A stretch of 23,298 nucleotides of DNA from Streptococcus lactarius (GTDB lineage Bacteria > Bacillota > Bacilli > Lactobacillales > Streptococcaceae). The translations under genes and the position numbers were made by a program. Under the pieces are notes generated by a model. It did not search any database. It saw only the letters and a program-made list of their open reading frames with translations, and was not told where the DNA came from. Positions 7,875-16,421 of the stretch are shown here, in pieces (position 1 is the stretch's first letter; each line of letters begins with the position of its first letter). Location of the stretch: positions 62,290 through 85,587 of the forward strand of contig NZ_MRXX01000007.1 of assembly GCF_016642265.1 (NCBI RefSeq). The letters are read 5' to 3'.

Positions 7875-8967
7875 CTTCCTCTACCAGAGGCAGTTCAGTA
7901 TGATCGACGAAATTGGTCATGGTGACACCCAAGAGGCGGATTCCTGTATTTATCGATTCGATTTCTTGAAAAATGTGACGCGCTGAACGATTGATGCGCT
8001 CAGCATCTCGCGTTGGCTCCGTCAAGGTGATGCGCTTGGTCAAGGTAGTAAAATCTCCATAACGCACTTTTAAGACCAAGGTCTTTCCTTGCTTACCATG
8101 TTTTTCCAGCGATTGGGCTACCTTGCTGGAAAGATTAGCAATTTCTTCTAGAGCATCTTCTTCTCCATAGAGGAGCTTGCGGTAGGTCCGCTCTTTTCCA
8201 ATTGACTTGCGGATCCGATGACTCTTAACTGGGCTATTGTGAATCCCTCGCGCCTTGCGAAAGAGATCATAGCCAAAGCGCCCAAACCGATCAATCAAAG
8301 TCATCTCTGGGATGGCTAAAAGATCCGCACCAGTATAGACCCCCATCTCATGGAGTCTCTCTACTGTCTTTTTCCCCACCCCATGAAATTTGGCAATGTC
8401 CATTTGGCTCAGGAAATCCTCAGCATCCTCCGGTAAGACCACCGTTAGGCCACGGGGTTTTTGGTAGTCACTTGCCATCTTGGCCAAAAACTTATTATAA
8501 GAAACACCCGCTGAAGCTGTGAGATGCAACTCTTCCCAGATAGCATGCTGAATCAAGCGAGCAATTTTGACAGCTGATTTGCTCTGGATTTTATTTTCCG
8601 TCACATCCAGATAAGCTTCATCAATACTCATGGGCTCGATCAGATCCGTATAGCGCCTAAAAATCTCACGGACCTGCTCACCCACCTCCCGGTATTTCTC
8701 ATAATTCCCAGAGACAAAGACAGCTTGGGGACAAAGGTCCAGCGCTTCTTTGGAACTCATGGCCGAGTGAATTCCATATTTCCTAGCTTCATAGTTACAG
8801 GTTGAGACTACGCCTCTCCCTCCTGACTGACGAGGATCCTGGCCGATCACGACAGGTTTCCCCTTTAAACTAGGGTTGTCTCTTTCTTCGACCGCAGCAA
8901 AAAATGCATCCATATCAATATGAATAATCTTGCGGCTGGTATCATTCATTAATGGAAATATCAGCAT
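7861..8967 (-). CDS. dinB: DNA polymerase IV (Y family)
   Basis: A 368-residue translesion polymerase. [15 protein letters not shown] near the N-terminus and SIDEAYLD at about residues 114-121 provide the acidic metal-binding residues of Y-family polymerases. [10 protein letters not shown] is a helix-hairpin-helix element in the thumb. The little-finger domain follows [11 protein letters not shown]. Length and motifs are normal for streptococcal DinB. The ATG at 8967 is chosen because AGGAGG stands directly before it and MLIFPLMND is the usual family start; an upstream in-frame extension to 9045 would run through the promoter. It is monocistronic and converges on recD2. Confidence 0.96.
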   Translation of the reverse strand: MLIFPLMNDTSRKIIHIDMDAFFAAVEERDNPSLKGKPVVIGQDPRQSGGRGVVSTCNYEARKYGIHSAMSSKEALDLCPQAVFVSGNYEKYREVGEQVREIFRRYTDLIEPMSIDEAYLDVTENKIQSKSAVKIARLIQHAIWEELHLTASAGVSYNKFLAKMASDYQKPRGLTVVLPEDAEDFLSQMDIAKFHGVGKKTVERLHEMGVYTGADLLAIPEMTLIDRFGRFGYDLFRKARGIHNSPVKSHRIRKSIGKERTYRKLLYGEEDALEEIANLSSKVAQSLEKHGKQGKTLVLKVRYGDFTTLTKRITLTEPTRDAERINRSARHIFQEIESINTGIRLLGVTMTNFVDHTELPLVEEEKDN

Positions 8968-8986
8968 TTTTGATCCTCCTTTTTCT

Positions 8987-9015
8987 ATTATAAGAAGAAA
9001 CTTCTGGAATTGCAA
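8987..9015 (-). promoter_or_regulatory. Promoter of dinB
   Basis: On the minus strand TTGCAA (9010-9015), a 17-base spacer and TATAAT (complement of 8987-8992) form a good sigma-A promoter just ahead of the AGGAGG ribosome binding site. I saw no convincing SOS-type operator. Confidence 0.8.
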
Positions 9016-9145
9016 AAATCGGATCTCCACAGAAAAATAGGTCATTTTTTGAAAGTCCTTAGCTGTTTTTCAAAAATATAGTACAGATTTAGTATATTTT
9101 AAAAACTGTTTTATAAAAGAATCTCTTTTATTTCGCAACTTCTCT

Positions 9146-9174
9146 TTGTGAAACCGGTTACTGTGTGGTATACT
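9146..9174 (+). promoter_or_regulatory. Promoter of pfl
   Basis: TTGTGA (9146-9151), a 17-base spacer and TATACT (9169-9174) with TG at 9166-9167 make an extended -10 promoter. The leader is about 48 bases long and GAGG precedes the ATG at 9229. The spacer is largely occupied by a cre box. Confidence 0.85.
9149..9162 (+). promoter_or_regulatory. CcpA cre box in the pfl promoter
   Basis: TGAAACCGGTTACT matches the cre consensus TGnAAnCGnnnnCA at all fixed positions except the last base. It overlaps the -35 box and spacer, where CcpA bound to HPr-Ser-P would block RNA polymerase. This fits the known sugar-dependent control of pyruvate formate-lyase in streptococci. Confidence 0.75.
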
Positions 9175-9228
9175 ACTAGTGTAAATGCAACAGATACAGT
9201 TGCTAGAAAGACAATAGAGGAAAAACAA

Positions 9229-11544
9229 ATGGTTGTTAAAACAGTCGTTGAAGCACAAGATATTTTTGACAAAGCCTGGGAAGGCTTCAAAGGAGAAGAT
9301 TGGAAAGAGAAAGCAAGCGTTTCTCGCTTCGTTCAAGCTAACTACACACCATATGATGGTGATGAAAGTTTCCTTGCTGGACCAACTGAACGTTCTCTTC
9401 ATATTAAAAAAATCGTAGAAGAAACAAAAGCTCACTATGAAGCTACTCGTTTCCCATACGACAACCGTCCAACATCTATCGCTGATATTGATGCTGGTTA
9501 CATCGACAAAGAAAACGAAGTGATCTTTGGTATCCAAAACGATGAACTCTTCAAGTTGAACTTCATGCCAAAAGGTGGTATCCGTATGGCAGAAACTACT
9601 TTGAAAGAAAATGGATACGAACCAGATCCAGCTGTTCATGAAATCTTCACTAAATATGTGACTACTGTAAACGATGGTATCTTCCGTGCTTACACTACAA
9701 ATATCCGTCGTGCCCGCCACGCTCACACTGTAACTGGTCTTCCAGATGCATACTCTCGTGGACGTATCATTGGGGTTTACGCTCGTTTGGCTCTTTACGG
9801 TGCTGACTACTTGATGGCTGAAAAAGCAAGCGACTGGAACTCTATCACTGAAATCGATGAAGAATCAATCCGCCTTCGTGAAGAAGTAAACCTTCAATAC
9901 CAAGCTTTGAAAGAAGTTGTTCGCTTGGGTGACCTTTATGGTGTAGACGTTCGTCGTCCTGCCTTCGATACAAAAGAAGCAATCCAATGGACAAACATCG
10001 CCTTCATGGCTGTCTGCCGTGTCATCAACGGTGCTGCTACTTCTCTTGGACGTGTTCCAATCGTTTTGGATATCTACGCAGAACGTGACTTGGCTCGTGG
10101 TACTTACACTGAATCAGAAATCCAAGAATTCGTTGACGATTTCGTTATGAAATTGCGTACTGTTAAATTTGCTCGTACAAAAGCTTACGACGAATTGTAC
10201 TCAGGTGACCCAACTTTCATCACAACTTCTATGGCTGGTATGGGTAGCGACGGTCGTCACCGTGTTACTAAAATGGACTACCGTTTCTTGAACACATTGG
10301 ACAACATCGGTAACTCTCCAGAACCAAACTTGACCGTTCTTTGGACTGACAAATTGCCATATAGCTTCCGTCGTTACTGTATGCATATGAGCCACAAACA
10401 CTCTTCTATCCAATACGAAGGTGTGACAACAATGGCTAAAGATGGATACGGTGAAATGAGCTGTATCTCATGTTGTGTATCACCACTTGACCCAGAAAAT
10501 GAAGAACAACGTCACAACATCCAATACTTCGGTGCTCGTGTAAACGTACTTAAAGCTCTTCTTACTGGTTTGAACGGTGGTTATGACGATGTTCATAAAG
10601 ACTACAAAGTATTTGACATCGAACCTATCCGTGATGAAGTTCTTGAATTCGAATCTGTTAAAGCGAACTTCGAAAAATCACTTGACTGGTTGACTGATAC
10701 TTACGTAGATGCTTTGAACATCATCCACTACATGACGGATAAGTACAACTACGAAGCAGTTCAAATGGCCTTCTTGCCAACTCACCAACGCGCAAACATG
10801 GGATTCGGTATCTGTGGATTTGCCAACACTGTTGATACTTTGTCAGCCATTAAATACGCTACCGTTAAACCAATCCGTGACGAAGATGGCTACATCTACG
10901 ACTACGAAACAATCGGTGAATACCCACGTTGGGGTGAAGATGATCCTCGTTCTAACGAATTGGCAGAATGGTTGATCGAAGCTTACACTACTCGTCTTCG
11001 CAGCCACAAACTTTACAAAGATGCTGAAGCTACTGTATCACTTCTTACCATCACTTCAAACGTTGCTTACTCTAAACAAACTGGTAACTCACCAGTCCAC
11101 AAAGGGGTATACCTCAACGAAGATGGTTCTGTGAACACTAGCAAATTGGAATTCTTCTCTCCAGGTGCTAACCCATCTAACAAAGCTCGTGGTGGATGGT
11201 TGCAAAACTTGAACTCACTTGCTAGCCTTGACTTTGGTTACGCAGCTGATGGTATCTCACTTACTACTCAAGTATCTCCTCGTGCACTTGGTAAAACTCG
11301 TGACGAACAAGTTGACAACTTGGTAACCATCCTTGATGGTTACTTTGAAAATGGTGGTCAACACTGTAACTTGAACGTTATGGACCTTAAAGATGTCTAT
11401 GACAAGATCATGAATGGTGAAGATGTTATCGTTCGTATCTCTGGATACTGTGTAAACACCAAATACCTTACTCCAGAACAAAAAACTGAATTGACACAAC
11501 GTGTCTTCCACGAAGTTCTTTCAATGGATGATTCATTGAGCTAA
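9229..11544 (+). CDS. pflB: Pyruvate formate-lyase (formate acetyltransferase)
   Basis: A 771-residue glycyl-radical enzyme converting pyruvate and CoA to formate and acetyl-CoA in anaerobic mixed-acid fermentation. The adjacent catalytic cysteines are Cys415-Cys416 in SCISCCVSP. The radical glycine is Gly739 in VRISGYC near the C-terminus. It needs an activating enzyme (PflA) that is not encoded here. Codon use is visibly more uniform than in the neighbours (repeated GGT, CGT, AAA, GAA), as in a highly expressed gene, which explains the long antisense open frames over it. The ATG at 9229 follows GAGG; the open frame extends upstream to 9148 but that part holds the promoter. It is monocistronic, with a terminator after it. 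Confidence 0.97.
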   Translation: MVVKTVVEAQDIFDKAWEGFKGEDWKEKASVSRFVQANYTPYDGDESFLAGPTERSLHIKKIVEETKAHYEATRFPYDNRPTSIADIDAGYIDKENEVIFGIQNDELFKLNFMPKGGIRMAETTLKENGYEPDPAVHEIFTKYVTTVNDGIFRAYTTNIRRARHAHTVTGLPDAYSRGRIIGVYARLALYGADYLMAEKASDWNSITEIDEESIRLREEVNLQYQALKEVVRLGDLYGVDVRRPAFDTKEAIQWTNIAFMAVCRVINGAATSLGRVPIVLDIYAERDLARGTYTESEIQEFVDDFVMKLRTVKFARTKAYDELYSGDPTFITTSMAGMGSDGRHRVTKMDYRFLNTLDNIGNSPEPNLTVLWTDKLPYSFRRYCMHMSHKHSSIQYEGVTTMAKDGYGEMSCISCCVSPLDPENEEQRHNIQYFGARVNVLKALLTGLNGGYDDVHKDYKVFDIEPIRDEVLEFESVKANFEKSLDWLTDTYVDALNIIHYMTDKYNYEAVQMAFLPTHQRANMGFGICGFANTVDTLSAIKYATVKPIRDEDGYIYDYETIGEYPRWGEDDPRSNELAEWLIEAYTTRLRSHKLYKDAEATVSLLTITSNVAYSKQTGNSPVHKGVYLNEDGSVNTSKLEFFSPGANPSNKARGGWLQNLNSLASLDFGYAADGISLTTQVSPRALGKTRDEQVDNLVTILDGYFENGGQHCNLNVMDLKDVYDKIMNGEDVIVRISGYCVNTKYLTPEQKTELTQRVFHEVLSMDDSLS

Positions 11545-11561
11545 GATTCAACTAGATTCTA

Positions 11562-11587
11562 AAAACCAGTCGGAAACGGCTGGTTTT
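11562..11587 (+). terminator. Terminator of pfl
   Basis: A nine-pair AACCAGTCG/CGGCTGGTT stem (one T-G pair) closes a GAAA loop and is followed by a run of T. It begins about 17 bases after the pfl stop. Confidence 0.9.
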
Positions 11588-11661
11588 TTGGTGTAGCTCG
11601 AACAGTCTTTCTCAAGACAATTCAGAATATTGAAAGAGTTTTTTCTCCTACACACAAGTCT

Positions 11662-11690
11662 TTGACAGCGTTTTCTTTAAGTGTTATAGT
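11662..11690 (+). promoter_or_regulatory. Strong promoter of a small membrane-peptide gene
   Basis: TTGACA (11662-11667), a 17-base spacer and TATAGT (11685-11690) form a near-consensus promoter with a perfect -35 box. It points at a 37-codon open frame starting 33 bases downstream. Confidence 0.8.
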
Positions 11691-11722
11691 GATCTTGTAA
11701 AGAATCTAGAAGGGGTGATCTT

Positions 11723-11836
11723 ATGTTTTTAACCTTTATATTTCTCACTATCTGGCTCTTTAGCATGATTGCTTTGCTCTTTTTAGCAACCCTTCTCGTC
11801 CAGGATATCACCATCCAGCACCATCACATCAGTTAA
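11723..11836 (+). CDS. Small membrane peptide, 37 aa, unknown
   Basis: The product is 37 residues. MFLTFIFLTIWLFSMIALLF and the next few residues form one long membrane helix (about 2-25), followed by a short polar tail (VQDITIQHHHIS) with three histidines. AAGGGGTGA stands five bases before the ATG, and a perfect-spacing TTGACA/TATAGT promoter lies upstream. The frame is short but all three expression signals agree, so I regard it as a real gene. I do not recognise the sequence. It lacks the basic C-terminal tail typical of Fst-type toxins, so a toxin role is not supported. A membrane regulator or subunit peptide is possible. It lies alone between pfl and the exporter pair. Confidence 0.65.
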   Translation: MFLTFIFLTIWLFSMIALLFLATLLVQDITIQHHHIS

Positions 11837-11922
11837 AGCATTTTCTTATGAAGCATTCAAAAAATCAAGGACAAGAAACACACTAGAATTGCAAAATTTT
11901 AGTTCTGTCTCTCGTTCTTTTT

Positions 11923-11931
11923 TGCTATAAT
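11923..11931 (+). promoter_or_regulatory. Extended -10 promoter of the ThrE/YjjPB-type pair
   Basis: TGCTATAAT is a perfect extended -10 element (TATAAT at 11926-11931); the -35 region is poor (TTCTGT). The start codon follows about 30 bases on, behind AAGGAAA. A 9-bp hairpin just upstream (11882-11903, one G-T pair) may end transcripts of the small peptide gene, but lacks an immediate T run. Confidence 0.65.
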
Positions 11932-11961
11932 AGAAGCAGATTATTTAGTAAGAAGGAAATT

Positions 11962-12720
11962 ATGGAAGAGTCAAAAGAGATCAACCAAGTGATCGATGTC
12001 CTGATGATGGCAGGAACCCTTCTGTTGGAAAGTGGCTCTGAGATCCACCGGGTTGAGGATACTATGATCCGTATTGCTCACTCTCAAGGGATCACTGATT
12101 GCAATGCCTTAGCAATGCCAGTTGCTATTTTCTTTTCAATTGAAAATGCCAATATCACGCGGATGAAACGGATTCTGCGGACCAATTACAATATCGAAAA
12201 GGTCTGTGATGTCAATCAAATTTCTCGTCAATTAGTGTCTGGTCAAATCAATCTTGAAGAGGCTTACCAAGCCCTACTCCACTTAAAGAGCAAACCGGTT
12301 CCATATACCAATCTGCAATTGACCCTTGCAGCAACCTTGAGTGCTCCATTTTTTTCCATCATGTTTGGTGGAAATTTCTATGATGCGATTGGAGCAGGAA
12401 TCGCCACAATTTTTGCCTTTGCGTTCTCTCTTGTAGTGGAGAAATACGTTCGCATTCCCTTTGTAACTGCCTTTGCTGCTGCCTTTATCTTTGGTTTTTT
12501 GGCCCATATTTGGGCGCGCTATAGTGGGCTTCCCTCTAATACGGACCTGATTATTGCAGGTTGCGTTATGCCGTTCGTTCCTGGAATTGCAATGACCAAT
12601 GCTGTCCGAGATCTCATGAACAACCACCTCAACTCTGGAATGAGTAAGCTTTTTGAAACATTGCTCATTACCCTTGCTCTCGGTGCCGGTACCACTGTCG
12701 CCCTCGTCCTTATGAAATAA
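11962..12720 (+). CDS. ThrE/YjjP-like exporter subunit (large)
   Basis: A 252-residue protein with a soluble N-terminal part (about 1-115) carrying the family signature SGSEIHRVEDT, then about five membrane segments (from LTLAATLSAPFF to TLALGAGTTVALVL). This is the DUF1212 half of ThrE. In Corynebacterium ThrE is a single threonine/serine exporter. In E. coli the two halves are YjjP and YjjB, reported to export succinate. Length (YjjP 256 aa) matches the split form. The substrate in this organism cannot be read from the sequence. The second subunit starts one base after the stop codon (TAA, C, ATG), so the pair is translationally coupled. Confidence 0.85.
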   Translation: MEESKEINQVIDVLMMAGTLLLESGSEIHRVEDTMIRIAHSQGITDCNALAMPVAIFFSIENANITRMKRILRTNYNIEKVCDVNQISRQLVSGQINLEEAYQALLHLKSKPVPYTNLQLTLAATLSAPFFSIMFGGNFYDAIGAGIATIFAFAFSLVVEKYVRIPFVTAFAAAFIFGFLAHIWARYSGLPSNTDLIIAGCVMPFVPGIAMTNAVRDLMNNHLNSGMSKLFETLLITLALGAGTTVALVLMK

Positions 12721-12721
12721 C

Positions 12722-13192
12722 ATGATGAACCTAACAGAATTCTTTATCCAAGCGGTGGCTAGTTTGATTGCCATTATCACCTTTTTAATTGTCTTAAATG
12801 TCCAACGTTCCATGCTCATCCCTGGTGGTGTATTGGGCATGAGTATTTGGTTGCTCTACTATGTCCTAAAGGGGCCTACCAATGTCATCGTTGCTACCTT
12901 TATCGCAGCCATTGCGGGTTCCTGTATCAGTCAGATTTTAAGTATCGTATACAAGACGCCTGTCGTGGTCTTTATGCTGTCCATTCTCGCTCCCCTGGTC
13001 CCTGGATATATTTCCTATCGGACCACTTCCTTCTTTGTCAGCGGCCAATATCGACAGGCAGTAACTAGCGTGACACTGGTTGTTATCCTGGCCTTGGTCA
13101 TCTCCATCGGGATGGCTAGTGGGTCTGTCGTCTTGAAACTCTACCATTCCTACCAACAAGCCCAAAGCAGAAAACTAACCAATGCCAAATAG
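12722..13192 (+). CDS. ThrE/YjjB-like exporter subunit (small)
   Basis: A 156-residue protein made almost entirely of membrane segments (about 5-25, 30-50, 55-75, 80-97 and 118-140). It has the PLVPGYISYRTTSFFVSG region typical of the DUF3815/ThrE_2 half of ThrE-type exporters; E. coli YjjB is of the same size. It should act only with the preceding gene product. Two tandem ATGs (12722 and 12725) are possible starts. The last codons form the left arm of the terminator, so the gene ends the operon. Confidence 0.85.
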   Translation: MMNLTEFFIQAVASLIAIITFLIVLNVQRSMLIPGGVLGMSIWLLYYVLKGPTNVIVATFIAAIAGSCISQILSIVYKTPVVVFMLSILAPLVPGYISYRTTSFFVSGQYRQAVTSVTLVVILALVISIGMASGSVVLKLYHSYQQAQSRKLTNAK

Positions 13193-13217
13193 CATTGGTT
13201 TTTATTTTTTATAGATG
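13177..13217 (+). terminator. Terminator of the exporter operon
   Basis: A perfect 9-bp stem (13177-13185 with 13192-13200) with a 6-nt loop is followed by a T-rich tract. The stem includes the last codons of the small subunit, and the stop codon (13190-13192) lies at the loop and first paired base. Confidence 0.9.
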
Positions 13218-13250
13218 TAATCGCATGCATTTCCACTCAAAAGGAGTACA

Positions 13251-13529
13251 ATGATAGTGAAAAAAACAAATCCTTTAAAGTATGTGAGGTGCTGTATGAT
13301 GATAAACAAGTATATCAAGTATCTTCCTTGGGTGATCCTAGGAGCCCTCCCCTCCTATCAATCAGCGACTTACTATGCCCGTAATTCATTTGACTTGTTC
13401 TATTTGACCTTGAACTTTCTGATTGTGTACATCGCTTTAATCGTCTTCTACGAAAAAGTTCTAAGAGACAAATGCAAAGAACTCTTCATACGAATCATGA
13501 GCAACCCTAAAAAAGATAAGCAAACATAA
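13251..13529 (+). CDS. Small membrane protein, 92 aa, unknown
   Basis: A 92-residue protein with two probable membrane segments (about 22-40 and 49-67, the latter FYLTLNFLIVYIALIVFY) and a basic C-terminal tail (KELFIRIMSNPKKDKQT), probably cytoplasmic. I do not recognise it. AAGGAG stands before the ATG at 13251. A second start at 13296 or 13299 has GAGGTG before it and would give the cleaner N-terminus MINKYIKYLPWV, so the start is unsettled. No clear promoter was found; it could be read through from the exporter operon. A strong terminator closes it off from mvaS. Confidence 0.6.
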   Translation: MIVKKTNPLKYVRCCMMINKYIKYLPWVILGALPSYQSATYYARNSFDLFYLTLNFLIVYIALIVFYEKVLRDKCKELFIRIMSNPKKDKQT

Positions 13530-13535
13530 GAGTTG

Positions 13536-13561
13536 AAAAGCCATCTGAGGATGGCTTTTTC
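13536..13561 (+). terminator. Terminator after the 92-aa membrane protein
   Basis: A perfect 10-bp stem (13536-13545 with 13550-13559) with a TGAG loop is followed by a short T run. It starts seven bases after the stop codon. Confidence 0.88.
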
Positions 13562-13660
13562 TGATAGATTCTTTATTTTTTCTTTGAATCATTGCAAAAT
13601 CGGTCCTAAGAATGATTTCCAATCCGATCTAGCTTTTTCAAAGGAGTTTTCCCTCAAATA

Positions 13661-13669
13661 TGGTAAAAT
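13661..13669 (+). promoter_or_regulatory. Extended -10 promoter of mvaS-mvaA
   Basis: TGGTAAAAT is an extended -10 element (TAAAAT at 13664-13669) with no recognisable -35 box at 17 bases. The leader to the mvaS ATG would be about 40 bases. The 90 bases upstream hold an imperfect 7-bp inverted repeat but no motif that I recognise. Confidence 0.6.
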
Positions 13670-13715
13670 AGTAAGGAAATATACTAGTAGATATCAAATA
13701 AAAAAGAGGTTAAGA

Positions 13716-14888
13716 ATGACAATTGGGATTGATAAGATTGGTTTTGCGACGAGCCCTTATGTCTTGCGTTTAGAAGATTTGGCTGCTGCTCGTGATACCG
13801 ATCCTGAGAAATTAAGCAAGGGTCTTCTCTTAAAAGAACAAAGTATTGCACCGATCACCGAAGATATCGTCACACTGGCTGCAACGGCGGCAGATGATAT
13901 TTTGACAGGCCAAGATAAACAAGCGATCGACATGGTGATTCTTGCGACGGAATCTGGGATTGACCAGAGTAAAGCTGCGGCTGTTTTTGTCCATGGTTTG
14001 CTAGACATCCAGCCTTTTGCCCGTTCTTTTGAGATGAAAGAAGCCTGCTATGCTGCAACGGCTGCCTTGGATTATGCAAAGCTCCATGTTGAAAAATTTC
14101 CGCAAAGTAAGGTCTTGGTCATTGCCAGTGACATTGCTAAATACGGAATTGGAACTCCCGGAGAACCGACACAAGGATCTGGTGCAGTGGCTATGCTGAT
14201 TAGCCACAACCCTCGTATCTTAGCTTTTCATGATGACAATGTGGCTCAAACACGTGATGTTATGGATTTTTGGCGCCCGAATTACGCCACAACGCCATTT
14301 GTCAATGGGCTCTATTCAACCCAGCAATACCTAGATTCCTTGAAAACAACTTGGTCTGAATACCAGAAACAGACAGGTCTCGACCTAACAGATTTTGCGG
14401 CTGTTTGTTTCCATTTGCCTTATCCAAAATTGGCGCTGAAAGGCTTGAAAAAAATTTTGGACAAGTCCCTATCTGAAGAGAAAAAAGCTCAGTTACAGTA
14501 CAACTTTGATCAATCTATTTTGTACAGCCAGCGTATCGGAAATATTTACACTGGCTCCCTCTTCTTAGGCTTGCTATCTCTGTTAGAAAATCATCCACAG
14601 CTAAAAGCTGGAGATCGGATTGCTCTCTTTAGTTATGGAAGTGGGGCTGTCTCTGAGATCTTTAGTGCGGACCTCGTTCCTGGTTTTGAACAACTCTTAG
14701 ATCACAAACGTATGGAAAAACTGGATCAACGAACCGTCCTTAGTGTGTCTGAGTACGAACAGATGTTCTATGAGGAAGTGGATTTGGATCTTCATGGCAA
14801 TCAGGTCTTTGAACCTAATTTCAAGCAAACCTATGCTTTGACGGAGATTAACGAACACCAGCGTATTTACCAGAAAGTAGAAAAATAA
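13716..14888 (+). CDS. mvaS: Hydroxymethylglutaryl-CoA synthase
   Basis: A 390-residue bacterial HMG-CoA synthase that condenses acetyl-CoA with acetoacetyl-CoA, the first committed step of the mevalonate pathway. The catalytic triad lies at the same numbers as in the staphylococcal and enterococcal enzymes: Glu79 (LATESG), Cys111 (KEACYAAT) and His233 (CFHLPYPK). GSGAVA and YSQRIGNIYTGSLFL are further family motifs. The ATG at 13716 follows GAGG and gives the usual MTIGIDKIGF start; the open frame extends upstream through the promoter and is not coding there. The stop TAA overlaps the mvaA ATG by one base. Confidence 0.97.
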   Translation: MTIGIDKIGFATSPYVLRLEDLAAARDTDPEKLSKGLLLKEQSIAPITEDIVTLAATAADDILTGQDKQAIDMVILATESGIDQSKAAAVFVHGLLDIQPFARSFEMKEACYAATAALDYAKLHVEKFPQSKVLVIASDIAKYGIGTPGEPTQGSGAVAMLISHNPRILAFHDDNVAQTRDVMDFWRPNYATTPFVNGLYSTQQYLDSLKTTWSEYQKQTGLDLTDFAAVCFHLPYPKLALKGLKKILDKSLSEEKKAQLQYNFDQSILYSQRIGNIYTGSLFLGLLSLLENHPQLKAGDRIALFSYGSGAVSEIFSADLVPGFEQLLDHKRMEKLDQRTVLSVSEYEQMFYEEVDLDLHGNQVFEPNFKQTYALTEINEHQRIYQKVEK

Positions 14889-16150
14889 TGGCACGATTAC
14901 CAGGTTTTGCAAAACTTTCTCCCACAGAACGAATAGAGGCCTTACTGAAGGAAGGCCTCTTAACTTGGGACGAAGCTCAGATATTAAAAGAACAACAGGG
15001 ACTTCCTCTTTCCATTGCGGATCAACTAACGGAAAATGTTCTGTCTACATTTGATCTCCCTTTTAGCTTAGCCCCTTATTTTCTGATTAATGGCCAAGAC
15101 TATGTCCTTCCTATGGTCACAGAAGAGCCTTCCGTCGTTGCTGCAGCCAGCTATGCAGCGAAGATCATCCAACGATCAGGTGGCTTCACCACTAAGGTTC
15201 ACCAACGCCAAATGATTGGGGAAATTGCTCTGACAGATGTTAGGGATGTGGAAATGGCTAGCAAGCGCATCCTAGAAGACAAGAAAACTCTTCTTCAGCT
15301 GGCTAATGAAGCCTATCCTTCAATCATCAAGCGTGGAGGCGGAGCGAGGGATCTTTGGGTCGAAAACAAGGGAGACTTTCTCATTGTCTACTTGGCGGTC
15401 GACCCCAAAGAAGCCATGGGAGCCAATATGCTCAACACCATGTTGGAAGCATTGACGGAGCCTATCCAGAAACTCTCTGGAGGACAGGTCCTGATGGCAA
15501 TTTTGTCCAATTTGGCCACCCGCTCTTTGGTGAATGCAAGGTGTGCCATCGATTTTAAAGCACTGAGTCGGAATCCTGAGGAAGCTATTGAGATTGCCCA
15601 CCGGATAGAGCTAGCTAGCCAACTGGCTCAAGTAGATCCTTACCGTGCAGCCACTCATAACAAGGGGATTTTTAACGGGATTGATGCCTTGGTCCTCGCT
15701 ACAGGAAATGACTGGCGGGCCATCGAAGCAGGAGCCCATGCCTATGCTGCACAAAGTGGTCCATACAAGGGCTTGAGTCGCTGGAAAAGTCAGCCAGAAG
15801 AGAAAAAACTCTATGGAGAGATTACCCTGCCAATGCCGATTGCGACAAAAGGAGGCTCGATTGGCCTCAACCCAACGGTTCAAGTCAGCCACCGGTTGCT
15901 TGGGGAGCCTACTGCTGTTGAATTAGCAGGTATCATCGCGTCACTCGGTTTGGCTCAGAATTTCGCTGCCCTCAAAGCCCTTGTCACCACAGGGATTCAA
16001 GCAGGACATATGAAACTCCAAGCACGCTCCCTAGCACTCCTAGCAGGCGCTAACGAGGAAGAAGTTCCTCAACTAGTCCACCAACTCCTCAAAAACAAAC
16101 CTTTTAATCTTGAAAAGGCGCAAACACTCTTACAAGAATTGAGAAAATGA
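14888..16150 (+). CDS. mvaA: HMG-CoA reductase, class II
   Basis: A 420-residue soluble class II reductase turning HMG-CoA into mevalonate. The catalytic set known from Pseudomonas mevalonii can be placed. The Glu lies in TEEPSVVAAAS (about 79-82), the Lys in ATHNKGIFNGID, the Asp in ATGNDWRAIEAG, and the His is His374 in QAGHMKLQARS. The nucleotide-binding DPKEAMGANMLNT motif is present. No membrane domain is seen, as expected for bacteria. It is translated from an ATG overlapping the mvaS stop, so the two enzymes are made together. Confidence 0.97.
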   Translation: MARLPGFAKLSPTERIEALLKEGLLTWDEAQILKEQQGLPLSIADQLTENVLSTFDLPFSLAPYFLINGQDYVLPMVTEEPSVVAAASYAAKIIQRSGGFTTKVHQRQMIGEIALTDVRDVEMASKRILEDKKTLLQLANEAYPSIIKRGGGARDLWVENKGDFLIVYLAVDPKEAMGANMLNTMLEALTEPIQKLSGGQVLMAILSNLATRSLVNARCAIDFKALSRNPEEAIEIAHRIELASQLAQVDPYRAATHNKGIFNGIDALVLATGNDWRAIEAGAHAYAAQSGPYKGLSRWKSQPEEKKLYGEITLPMPIATKGGSIGLNPTVQVSHRLLGEPTAVELAGIIASLGLAQNFAALKALVTTGIQAGHMKLQARSLALLAGANEEEVPQLVHQLLKNKPFNLEKAQTLLQELRK

Positions 16151-16182
16151 AAGAACTAAGACGCACGTCTTAGTTCTTTTTT
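16151..16182 (+). terminator. Terminator of mvaS-mvaA
   Basis: A perfect 12-bp stem (16151-16162 with 16167-16178) with a GCAC loop is followed by a T run, directly after the mvaA stop codon. Confidence 0.92.
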
Positions 16183-16249
16183 AAATAAGTTATATGATTT
16201 TGAAAAGAAAAAATGAGTTCCAATATTTAAAATAAGTCAAGAAAACACC

Positions 16250-16387
16250 GAAATTTTCTGCCGTGAGAAAAGTGCTTGAAATGCGATCATTTCAAGCACT
16301 CAGGAGTTTTGAGACCTTAGGCTCAAAACTAAGTCATGGAACTTCGAAGAAGTTCGCTGACGTCCGTACTCACCTAAGGAAAGTTTT
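16250..16387 (+). repeat. Structured repeat, copy 2 (138 nt; possible small RNA)
   Basis: Same plan and length as copy 1. P1 pairs 16250-16259 with 16378-16387, with three G-T pairs. P2 pairs 16263-16267 with 16369-16373. P3 pairs 16271-16283 with 16288-16300. P4 pairs 16305-16313 with 16322-16330 plus CC/GG. P5 pairs 16333-16336 with 16358-16361 and 16339-16345 with 16349-16355. P3 differs from copy 1 at four base pairs, all with both partners changed. The P5 hairpin tip is the reverse complement of that in copy 1. It lies between the mvaA terminator and the 3' end of minus-strand prsW (34 bases away). The 26 bases after P1 also resemble those after copy 1. Confidence 0.85.
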
Positions 16388-16421
16388 TAAGATGACTTTG
16401 TCTTAAATCTGAAAAATTTCC

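Noticed and set aside
8968..9045. N-terminal extension of dinB
   Set aside because: The extension runs through the TTGCAA/TATAAT promoter and AGGAGG site; the ATG at 8967 gives the usual family start.
9148..9228. N-terminal extension of pfl
   Set aside because: It covers the cre box and -10; the start at 9229 has GAGG before it and gives the normal length.
9070..9726. Open frame of 218 codons on the minus strand over the start of pfl
   Set aside because: It is a by-product of the biased codon use of pfl. The composition is unlike a protein (very rich in Phe, Ser, Cys), it has no ribosome binding site, and it covers the pfl promoter.
11723..11836. Fst/Ldr-type toxin of a type I toxin-antitoxin system
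   Set aside because: No basic C-terminal tail and no convergent antisense promoter or shared terminator was found.
12283..12840. Open frame of 185 codons on the minus strand over the exporter genes
   Set aside because: Antisense to two clear membrane-protein genes, low-complexity polar composition and no start signals.
13533..13715. N-terminal extension of mvaS
   Set aside because: It begins inside the terminator of the preceding gene and runs through the mvaS promoter; catalytic residue numbers fit only the start at 13716.
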